Positions 1 through 7,500 of a DNA stretch of 11,767 nucleotides are shown here, one piece after another (the first letter of the stretch is position 1; each line of letters opens with the position of its first letter). The DNA lies in the NCBI GenBank assembly GCA_008017145.1, contig SSGY01000145.1, positions 1 to 11,767 on the forward strand, in the 5' to 3' direction. The translations under genes and the position numbers were made by a program. A model generated the notes under the pieces. The model saw only the letters and a list, made by a program, of their open reading frames with translations. It was not told the DNA's origin and ran no database searches. This DNA is from Neisseriales bacterium. GTDB lineage: Bacteria > Pseudomonadota > Gammaproteobacteria > Burkholderiales > UBA11063.

Positions 1-413
1 ATGTAGAATTTAAATATGATATAAATGATTGTATTGAACAACTTAAAAAAATTAAGTTAACCTATGATAGAACTTATGTTGGAATTGTTCAGTATAGTGG
101 CAATGTTGTAGTTTCCAAAAGAATTAGGTGGCGTAGTGATTGTGTTCTTGGTTATGGAAAAACTACGCTTTTTGAAAATGAGTTCATGTTTGTAATTGAT
201 AAAAATGAAGATATTTCGCCTTATCGTAAACCATATTATAAACCATTTAATGATAATGATTCAATTCTCGTGTATGGAAGACTTGGTTATCCACCATTTA
301 CAGAAAATTTTATTAATCATGAACGTAATGTTCGTCAAAACACATATAAAGTAAGCTTTAAATGTCACGTACGGAATATAAAAGAATACCAAATTAATCA
401 TAGAAGGAGATAA
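1..413 (+). CDS. Unrecognised protein, tandem copy 1 (5' end outside window)
   Basis: The reading frame is open from base 3 to the TAA at 411-413, giving 136 visible residues, so the gene runs in from the left edge. The internal ATG at 186 is not the likely start. Every visible codon aligns without gaps to codons 23-158 of the second copy (549-1028), with 13 amino-acid differences. The protein is rich in Lys, Asn and aromatic residues and ends in a basic Asn-His-Arg-Arg-Arg tail. I see no signal peptide, membrane segment or known catalytic motif, and I do not recognise the family. A strong Shine-Dalgarno (AAGGAG, 404-409) overlaps its last codons and serves a second frame starting at 415. By analogy with two-gene effector/immunity cassettes it could be one partner of such a pair, but that is inference from layout only. 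Confidence 0.7.
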   Translation, partial: VEFKYDINDCIEQLKKIKLTYDRTYVGIVQYSGNVVVSKRIRWRSDCVLGYGKTTLFENEFMFVIDKNEDISPYRKPYYKPFNDNDSILVYGRLGYPPFTENFINHERNVRQNTYKVSFKCHVRNIKEYQINHRRR

Positions 414-426
414 CATGGAACTATTT
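1..426 (+). repeat. Direct repeat unit, left copy (pairs with 616-1041)
   Basis: Bases 1-426 match 616-1041 without gaps at 409 of 426 positions (about 96 percent). Bases 1-120 are identical, and 394-426, covering the ribosome binding site and the first codons of the downstream frame, are also identical. The 17 differences all lie between 121 and 393. The left boundary is outside the window and the right boundary is sharp at 426. Confidence 0.9.
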
Positions 427-429
427 TAA
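415..429 (+). pseudogene. Stub of a downstream partner gene (4 codons)
   Basis: An ATG one base after the stop of copy 1 has a strong AAGGAG ribosome binding site 5 nt upstream. It encodes Met-Glu-Leu-Phe and then a TAA. The same site and the same four codons follow copy 2 at 1030, where the frame continues for 31 codons. Similarity between the two units stops exactly at 426/1041, inside this frame. The stub is therefore best read as the remaining 5' end of a gene cut at a recombination or deletion breakpoint. Whether it is translated is unknown. Confidence 0.4.
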
Positions 430-548
430 TTAAACCATATCGCAACTGTAGGCTGTCTGCATTAGATCGAAAAACCACTTACTATATATGCGCTTGACTA
501 AGTAGTTAATTGGCGCTAGAGAATTAGTTAAAATGATGGAATTAAATC
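427..548 (+). other. Inter-copy spacer, probable coding debris
   Basis: This 122-bp stretch separates the two paralogs and has no counterpart downstream of copy 2. All forward frames are broken by stops (for example TAG at 449 and at 503 in one frame). No RNA gene or recognisable insertion-sequence end is visible. The last 51 bp before the copy 2 start are open in one frame, which is listed separately. The most economical reading is the residue of a deleted gene between two copies of a cassette. Confidence 0.4.
494..522 (+). promoter_or_regulatory. Possible weak sigma-70 promoter for copy 2
   Basis: TTGACT (494-499, five of six matches to the -35 consensus) is followed after 17 bp by TAGAGA (517-522, a poor -10 match). 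It sits 27 bp upstream of the ATG at 549. The -35 box and spacing are good but the -10 box is weak, and in AT-rich DNA such matches are common by chance. Confidence 0.22.
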
Positions 549-556
549 ATGATTAA
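506..556 (+). pseudogene. Possible C-terminal relic overlapping the copy 2 start
   Basis: After the in-frame TAG at 503-505, this frame reads 16 codons (LIGARELVKMMELNHD) to a TAA at 554-556. That stop overlaps the ATG of copy 2 (549-551) in another frame. A stop overlapping the next start is typical of tightly coupled partner genes, so this could be the surviving 3' end of a gene that once preceded copy 2. The stretch is short and could be a chance open frame. I do not recognise the peptide. Confidence 0.22.
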
Positions 557-1028
557 GAAAATGATAAACTATAAACATAAAATGGACCGGATTTATAAAC
601 TAAAAAGTCCTAATAATGTAGAATTTAAATATGATATAAATGATTGTATTGAACAACTTAAAAAAATTAAGTTAACCTATGATAGAACTTATGTTGGAAT
701 TGTTCAGTATAGTGGCAATGTTGTAGTTTCCAAAAAAATTAGGTGGCGTAGTGATTGTCTTCTTGGTTATGGAAAAACTACGCTTTTTGAAAATGAGTTC
801 ATGTTTGTAATTGATAAAAATGAAGAGATTTTGCCTTATCGTAAACAATATTATAAACCATTTAATGATAATGATTCAATTTTCGTGTATAAAAGACTTG
901 GTTATCCACCATTTACAGAAAATTTTATTAATCATGAACGTAATGTTCGTCAAAACACATATGAAGTTAGTTATAAATGTCACGTACAACATATAAAAGA
1001 ATACAAACTTAATCATAGAAGGAGATAA
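549..1028 (+). CDS. Unrecognised protein, tandem copy 2 (complete, 159 aa)
   Basis: This is the complete version of the gene cut at the left edge. It has a basic N-terminus rich in Lys and Met, then a stretch with Trp-Arg-Ser-Asp and Gly-Tyr-Gly-Lys-Thr (this does not form a Walker A P-loop), an aromatic-rich middle, and a basic Asn-His-Arg-Arg-Arg end. I see no signal sequence, transmembrane helix or known active-site signature, so it is probably cytosolic. The ATG at 549 is chosen because it gives the longest frame and a weak TGGA-type site lies 8 nt upstream. ATG codons at 561 and 582 are alternatives without a better site. Compared with copy 1 there are 17 base changes over 426 bases, and 14 of them alter an amino acid. 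The stop is followed after one base by another strongly initiated frame (1030), so the two would be translationally coupled. Function is unknown; an immunity or effector role is a layout-based guess. Confidence 0.75.
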   Translation: MIKKMINYKHKMDRIYKLKSPNNVEFKYDINDCIEQLKKIKLTYDRTYVGIVQYSGNVVVSKKIRWRSDCLLGYGKTTLFENEFMFVIDKNEEILPYRKQYYKPFNDNDSIFVYKRLGYPPFTENFINHERNVRQNTYEVSYKCHVQHIKEYKLNHRRR

Positions 1029-1041
1029 CATGGAACTATTT
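616..1041 (+). repeat. Direct repeat unit, right copy (pairs with 1-426)
   Basis: This is the right-hand partner of the tandem duplication, at a constant offset of 615 bp. Its end at 1041 falls after codon 4 of the short frame starting at 1030, where sequence similarity to the left copy stops abruptly. Confidence 0.9.
1019..1032 (+). promoter_or_regulatory. Strong ribosome binding site plus ATG after copy 2
   Basis: AAGGAG at 1019-1024 lies 5 nt before the ATG at 1030-1032, inside the last codons of copy 2. This is the best Shine-Dalgarno in the first 1.2 kb, much stronger than the one for copy 2 itself or for recC. It is identical in copy 1 (404-417), which argues that it is functional or was so recently. 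Confidence 0.6.
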
Positions 1042-1125
1042 GTCGGAAATAATGAAATATTTGCTGATTTTTCTGATGGCTCTTTTGCGGGTATGTCACA
1101 ATTAAATACGAGCTTCAAATCTTAA
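1030..1125 (+). CDS. Short frame (31 aa), truncated or small partner of copy 2
   Basis: The frame opens at an ATG one base after the copy 2 stop, with an AAGGAG site 5 nt upstream, and reads 31 codons to TAA at 1123-1125. The peptide begins MELFVGNNEIFADFSDG, is mildly acidic, and has no hydrophobic segment or recognisable motif. Its first four codons recur behind copy 1, where a stop follows at once. It may be the 5' remnant of a longer gene lost next to recC or a genuine small protein coupled to copy 2. The strong initiation signal shows the start is meaningful, but the short length and the broken left-hand version favour a remnant. Confidence 0.4.
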   Translation: MELFVGNNEIFADFSDGSFAGMSQLNTSFKS

Positions 1126-1144
1126 TTAATGATGAAAGTGTAAT

Positions 1145-4100
1145 ATGAATAAATTTGTTTTTTTCCATTCGACGAATCTTATCGGAGACAATTCTTTATT
1201 TGACAAATTTATTGAACAATTACAGCATATAGAACGCTCACCATTTTTTGTGCAGCAGATAATTGTACCTTCAACAGCAATAAGTTTATGGCTCAAAAAA
1301 AAGATTACCCAGAAATTTGGCATTTGTGCCAATATTGATTTTGTTGTGCTAACTGGACCAGTTATTGAAAATATATACCGCGATAATTTTCCTGAGCATG
1401 AAATTTTTGATTTTGAGCAGGCGACTTTCATTCTTTATGATCTTTTGTTAGCTCAGATAAATTCAAATTCTGAAAGTAATTTTAGCATTATCCAAGAATA
1501 CATTAGCAATAACAATGAGATTGATATTTATAAAGTCTACCAATTGGCACGGCAGCTTAAGGAAGTATTTTTTGAATATCTATTCATGCGTACCGATGAG
1601 TTACTTTCTGGCGCTATTTGGAACAATGACACCAGTATTATCTGGCAACGCCCTTTTTGGGATCAATTACTCAAGCACGTGCATGAGATTGAGCATAAAA
1701 TCTTATTTAGTGATATTTATCAGTATTTTTTAAATAATACACCACCCAAATTACCCAAACATTTATTTATTTTTGCTTTACCTACTATCTTTCCATCGCA
1801 GCTCCAGATACTGGCGTCTTTAAGTACAAAGCTCTCCATCTCATGGTATCATCTACAGATTAGTAATCATTACTACGGTGATTTACTTGACTATTCTACC
1901 CGTAGTAAGCTTGAACGTAAAGTTTTGGGCTATCCTAACTTAAATTTAGAAGACCTTTACTTAATAGATGGTAACCCGCTTGTCGCAAATTTAGCTCATC
2001 AGTCACGCGAATTAACCGAACTCCTCCTTAGTAATCTCATTAATTTTGATGCTACTACTTGTGAAACTACCGACTGCGTAGCTAAAAATGCACTTGAACA
2101 CATTCAAATTGATATCCGTAATATTGTTAACCGCATTAATCCAGATTATCGATTACTAGCTCATCAAGATTATTATGCTGACCCTGTTAACCTAAAGGGA
2201 AATGATACAAGTATTACTGTTAATATCTGTCACACTAGAATGAGGGAAGTACAAGTTGCATTTAATGTCATTGCACGTGAAATTCAAAACAATGGTTTTT
2301 CACTTGATGAGATATTATTAACCGCTCCTGATATTGATCAATACGCTGCCTATATAAGTGCGGTATTTCATGAAGAATATTTAAGCGATCCAGCACTGGA
2401 TAAAAAGATAAAGATTCCTGTTAATATTACAGGGAATCGCAATTCACGCTTTATTTTGGTGCTTGATACGATACAGCGCTTGTTTAACGTCCCATATCGC
2501 CTTCCTGTTAGTTTTTTTGGCGATCTTATGGCTAATTCAACAATTATGAATAGTTTAGCTCTTACAGAAGAAGATGTGGAGCTAGTGAAAAAATGGTTAA
2601 ATGACAATAATATTCACTTTGGTTATGATGTTGATGACTATCGCGAACTAAATATTGGTGATGCAGACTTATATAGCCTAAAACGATTAGTCCATAATCT
2701 AACTTTAGGGCTTTGCTTGCCTGCTCAAGTTTTTGAGGATAGCCTTGCTCAGTATTGTGGAAATTATCCAGCAGCACCATATGATAATCTTGATTTCGCA
2801 TCTATTTCTTTGCTAGAAAAACTTATCATGCTAATTGAGCTTACGCATGATATTCGCAGCTTATTTTATTGTGATGAAACAAATTATAGGGATATTAGCA
2901 GTGACGAATTAAAACATATAGTCATTAAAATTCGTGATACACTTTTTAGCCATCCTGAAGATCAATTGGAAATTGATAAATTTATTTACGCGATTAATGT
3001 TGATTTACAACTACCTTTAAACTTACCAATTGTTAATCAAATTATTAACGATAATATCGGCATAAAAGGAAGACTTCGGTTTAATGGTGCAATTACATGT
3101 ACCTCTCTTGCCAATGTTCGTAACATTCCGTTCCAAATGATTTATATCCTCGGGCTTAACTTTGGCGAATCGCCGCGCACTTTTGAAATCAACCAGATGA
3201 GCTACTTAGCCCGTAACTGGCACGCAGGAGACAGAAATTATAATCATGAAGATAAACAAATATTTCTCGAGACCATTTTAGCTACCCAGCAAAAATTGGT
3301 TCTTAGTTATATTGGACGCAATGAGAATGATAATAGCATCAAAGAACCATCAACATCGTTGAGTTTATTGTTAGAAACAATGAAAAATAGCTTTATTGAT
3401 GGTGAAAACTACATAGATCAAATCACTACGCTTCATTCTTTGCATCCCTTTCTTAATAATAAGCAAGAACTATACTCTGGATTTTGGTCATTAGTAACAG
3501 GCGTGACGGAGGAGGCTTTTAAAGACAAGCGCTGGGATAATTCAAGTCAGTTTGCTATGTCTACGATTGATCATCATAAACTTCAGCAAATATATGTACT
3601 TACTGCTCTTCAGTGGATTAATTGTTTAAGTTATTCAAATGCCAATCTTAATCGTATGCTAGAGATCAATAATTTTGACAATAATATGAGATTTGAAGAC
3701 TTTGAACCATTTGAACTACTATCTGCAAAAATAGCAATTCAACTTTATCAGGTGTTTAAAAAATTAGATTTGGATACGCTTAAAATATATCATACAAATA
3801 ATAAACTTTATAATCATATAAAGTTACTTGGAATTATCAACAATCAGCAATTGGGTATAGAGCAGTATAACAAGTATTATCAATTATATATTTCTTATGC
3901 TGAATACTCGGGACAGGATAAATATTATTTTGAATTACCAGTTGGGCGCCTTTTAATTAAAGATAGTTTTTTACTAAAAAATAACACGCTATATTTATTA
4001 AACCCATTTCAGCGAATTAATTTTAGTGACAAAAAAAGTCGTTTAAGTCTTAATCTCAAAGCGCGATATGTAGTTTGGTATAGTATTTTGAATCATAAAA

Positions 4101-4540
4101 ACACCATTTTTCGCGATATAAATAATAATCAAGTTAACTTAATGCCAGATTTAAAAATAGTTGATTTTATCTATCACCCTGAAGCAGGCGTTTCAGAATC
4201 TTTCACGGCGCAAGAAATTAAAATATCAATTATAGACCCAGATAACTTGTTCCATCTTATGGAAGAATTTTATATTAACAGTCTTTGTTCTAGAACATTG
4301 TTAGATAATGAGTTAATTAATCAAGTAATTGCCAAACTAAACCAAGGTCTGGATGAGAGCAGTATTTTGTCAGATTTGATTAACACCATTTCTGATGATT
4401 TTACTTATCAGCGGTTTGAAAAATATGAGCGAGATCCTCTTTGGGCAAATGATTTTAATAATCTAGATGATAACAAACAGTGTCTTGTTTCTGTAATTGA
4501 TGCAGCAAGAATTTTTGCACAGGTAATTGAGAATGAATAA
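1145..4540 (+). CDS. recC: Exodeoxyribonuclease V gamma subunit RecC
   Basis: RecC is the scaffold of the RecBCD helicase-nuclease. It splits the DNA strands behind the RecB motor and scans the 3' strand for Chi. The 1131 residues match the usual length (E. coli about 1122). The N-terminus follows the family pattern: an initial strand with His-Ser, then residues about 40-66 (TAISLWLKKKITQKFGICAN followed by Ile-Asp-Phe), like the E. coli segment ending QKFGIAANIDF. Residues about 660-679 (IPFQMIYILGLNFGESPR) correspond to the inactive second helicase-like domain, followed by a Gly-Asp-Arg and Tyr-Ile-Gly-Arg pair typical of RecC. I see no GxGKT P-loop, as expected of a degenerate helicase. 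The ATG at 1145 has only a weak upstream site (GAAAG), so expression may depend partly on read-through from the upstream cassette. Its TAA overlaps the recB start by 8 bp. Confidence 0.95.
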   Translation: MNKFVFFHSTNLIGDNSLFDKFIEQLQHIERSPFFVQQIIVPSTAISLWLKKKITQKFGICANIDFVVLTGPVIENIYRDNFPEHEIFDFEQATFILYDLLLAQINSNSESNFSIIQEYISNNNEIDIYKVYQLARQLKEVFFEYLFMRTDELLSGAIWNNDTSIIWQRPFWDQLLKHVHEIEHKILFSDIYQYFLNNTPPKLPKHLFIFALPTIFPSQLQILASLSTKLSISWYHLQISNHYYGDLLDYSTRSKLERKVLGYPNLNLEDLYLIDGNPLVANLAHQSRELTELLLSNLINFDATTCETTDCVAKNALEHIQIDIRNIVNRINPDYRLLAHQDYYADPVNLKGNDTSITVNICHTRMREVQVAFNVIAREIQNNGFSLDEILLTAPDIDQYAAYISAVFHEEYLSDPALDKKIKIPVNITGNRNSRFILVLDTIQRLFNVPYRLPVSFFGDLMANSTIMNSLALTEEDVELVKKWLNDNNIHFGYDVDDYRELNIGDADLYSLKRLVHNLTLGLCLPAQVFEDSLAQYCGNYPAAPYDNLDFASISLLEKLIMLIELTHDIRSLFYCDETNYRDISSDELKHIVIKIRDTLFSHPEDQLEIDKFIYAINVDLQLPLNLPIVNQIINDNIGIKGRLRFNGAITCTSLANVRNIPFQMIYILGLNFGESPRTFEINQMSYLARNWHAGDRNYNHEDKQIFLETILATQQKLVLSYIGRNENDNSIKEPSTSLSLLLETMKNSFIDGENYIDQITTLHSLHPFLNNKQELYSGFWSLVTGVTEEAFKDKRWDNSSQFAMSTIDHHKLQQIYVLTALQWINCLSYSNANLNRMLEINNFDNNMRFEDFEPFELLSAKIAIQLYQVFKKLDLDTLKIYHTNNKLYNHIKLLGIINNQQLGIEQYNKYYQLYISYAEYSGQDKYYFELPVGRLLIKDSFLLKNNTLYLLNPFQRINFSDKKSRLSLNLKARYVVWYSILNHKNTIFRDINNNQVNLMPDLKIVDFIYHPEAGVSESFTAQEIKISIIDPDNLFHLMEEFYINSLCSRTLLDNELINQVIAKLNQGLDESSILSDLINTISDDFTYQRFEKYERDPLWANDFNNLDDNKQCLVSVIDAARIFAQVIENE

Positions 4541-7500
4541 CTCTACTCATCCATTAACGAAAATATCGTTTCAATCAAACTCCTTTGCAACAGCAATTGA
4601 AGCCAGCGCAGGGACAGGTAAAACCTGGACAATTGAACGCTTATTCATTAAAGCTTTACTTGAAAAAAGTGCGGAAAAAAATTTTAATATAAAAAGTATC
4701 TTAGTCGTAACTTTTACAAAGGCTGCGGCTGCCGAACTACGCGCAAGAATTTTACACCAGTTAAAGAATACTATATCATTATTAGTCCTTTATAAAAATA
4801 ATAAATTAATTGATGATAGCGACCTATTTGTCCGTGAGTTTATTTTATGTCGAGATTATCAAATAATTGCAACCGATATTGCAGTTTTGACTAGAGCTGC
4901 ACAGTTATTTGATCAAGCTTCAATTTTTACTATCCACGGCTTTTGTCAAAAAATAATTAAAGACTATCCACTAGAGTGCAAAGTTAGTTTACCATTTGAA
5001 ATCATGACCGATAATGAAGATATTATTAGCGAGTTGGTCCATTCTTTTTACCGAGAGCAAATTTTAAATAATCCGCTTTTTAGCGATAACTTGCAACAGG
5101 TAATTACAAATTTAGAAAGCTTATTTAAGGCTGACTATTCGTCATCCATAATCCAAAAGATATATAACAAGTTGCCTAAAGATTTGCTTGAGATTGATAA
5201 TAACCAGTATCGGCTTAAATATCAGTCCGATGATAACGCTGGACTAAAGATTTTTAGCGCTGAAAAAATTGAAGTTAGTCAAGGGTTAAAAGTATTAATT
5301 ACTAAGGTAAGTCAATATATAATTGAACACTATCCTAAATATCGCAAGCTTAGCAAAAAAATTAGTTTTGATGAATTAATCCAGCTTGTTGCAGATGCAG
5401 TACTAAATTCAAATCGCTTTGCAGATAAGCTGTATACCGCTTACCCTGTTGCTTTTATTGATGAGTTTCAAGACACTGATATTAAGCAATGGGAAATTTT
5501 TAGCGCTATTTATCAGTTAACGGCAACTAAGCGTGGTAATCTAATTGTTGTCGGTGATCCTAAACAAGCAATCTACCGCTTTCGCGGCGCTGATATTGAC
5601 ACATATATTCATGCCGTGCATAATGAAATTCGACAAACTAGTACACTATCTGAGAACCGCCGTTCACATCCTCATATTATGAATTTCATCAATCAACTTT
5701 TTGCAGAAAAAAACTTAGCCAGTTACCCTAATATCCTCGGTAATGGTGTTCTCTATGATGCAGTAACCCCATGTGTTGCACAAGAAAATCTTCTTGAGTT
5801 GCCTAGTCATAAGCAATTAAACCAAATTGCCAACAACAAGGGTTTAGATCTAGAATTTTATGACGAAAAAGTACAAATTATTGCATTTAACCATGAAACT
5901 TACCGACTCAAAAATGGTGAGGATTATATCCTTAATGCCATGGCACTTGAGATTTTAACCTTATTACATGCACGTCCTACTCTAAAAGGTAAGATTGCTA
6001 TTTTAGTAACTAGAAATCAAGAAGCGAGTAAAATAGTAAATTTTATGCGCCAATTTGGAATTAAAGCATCTGAGCTAAAATTAACCAGCATTTTTGCTAC
6101 AACAACGGCCTTAGAACTATTAAACATTATTCGTGCAATTGTTGATTTAAGCAATATTAATAATTTTAATTCAGCTATTAGTGGGCGTATTTTTAATTTT
6201 GAACTCAACAAGCTAGCCAACAAAGAACAATACATTTCTGAGTTTGAAACATTATACGCTAATTTTTTTAAATACCAACGTTTATTTAACCATGCTGGAA
6301 TTATGTCTTTAATTTATGAATTAGTGGCAGATTCCGCACAACAAAAAAACCCAATTTCACACCGTGATTTAGCTAATTTTTTCCAATTGGGCGAGATATT
6401 ACATAAAAACAGCACAAATTTTTCTAATAATTATGATTTAATACATTGGTTTAATAAAAAAATATTAGATTCAAATAACATTCAAGATAATGATGTTAAT
6501 AGCTGTGATAATGAGGAGTTGATTCGCCTTGATAATGACGATGAACAGATTCTTATTACGACACAGCATAAATCTAAAGGTTTGGAATTTGATATATTAT
6601 TTTGTCCATATTTCAAAGCCGAAGATAAATATTTCAATAAAAATGGCGAAGTTGATGGGAAATATTTAACTTCTCGTATGCCTCGCTATATAACTCAACG
6701 AGTTGGGGAAAAAGGACGTAAAAATAAAATTGTTCTTGATAATGATAATGCTCAATTATTAAACGTTTCTCATGCGGATAATGCCGAAATACAAAGATTA
6801 AATTATGTCTCGTTAACTAGAGCCAAAAGCAGACTTTATATTTATTTGACACCAACTCGCTTAAATGCCAAAAAAACTAGTTATTCTCATAACAGTAAAA
6901 CACCAGCGATTCATAAATTATTTGGTTTTAATTGTGAAGATCCAAATGATAATCAGCATAATATCTTTGATTACGCTGCAATATTTAACCGCCCAGATGC
7001 TGCGCTTAAGCGCTCTGATTTGCTTCCAGGCGTTGTAATCTACCATCGTCTAGTTAGACGTGATCAGCTGAAGCGATTAAGACTTATTTTAGATGGTGAA
7101 AAATCACATTCACAAGCTTTACGTTATGTGTCTTCTAATAAATTTATGCTTACAAAGTTTGAACAAAGTTACTCTTCGATTGTTCAAAGCTCTACGATAA
7201 ATGAGCACGATTATTATTGTGCTGATGATCTGATTGTAGCCGAACAACACGAACGAGTTAAAGCAAAATATCGTTATAATATTTTAGATGGTGCTGTTAG
7301 CAATATTAATGAATCAATCAGCGGTGCTAAATTTGGCTTGCTTTATCATGAGTTATGTGAAAACTACCCGTTGAATGCTTTGAAATTAAGAACAATCCTT
7401 ATGCGTCACAATGTTCCAGAACATTTCTCAGAGCAATGTCTTGGTATGGTTAGTGAGTTATTTAATAAACCGTTATTTCCAGATGGCACAACTCTAGCTC

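Noticed and set aside
186..413. ATG at 186 as the start of a separate 75-aa protein
   Set aside because: The frame is open back to the window edge and aligns codon for codon with the upstream part of the complete copy at 549-1028, so 186 is an internal methionine.
491..516. GCGC...GGCGC stem in the spacer as a terminator or RNA element
   Set aside because: Only about four GC pairs form, the inner pairing needs a bulge and a too-small loop, and there is no T-tract.
770..781. Gly-Tyr-Gly-Lys-Thr-Thr in copy 2 as a P-loop
   Set aside because: It lacks the GxxxxGK[S/T] spacing and has no Walker B or other NTPase motif in a 159-residue protein.
1085..1113. Possible promoter (TTGCGG with an AT-rich -10 region) before recC
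   Set aside because: No -10-like hexamer stands at an acceptable distance; the best AT-rich match leaves a spacer of only about 12 bp.
1126..1431. 101-codon open frame on the minus strand at the start of recC
   Set aside because: It lies almost wholly within recC, shows no recognisable motif, and the plus-strand frame is clearly RecC.
4527..4532. TTG start for recB two codons upstream of the ATG
   Set aside because: The ATG at 4533 adjoins it, is the commoner start codon and gives the same overlap geometry as recB-recD. The two-residue difference has no functional meaning.
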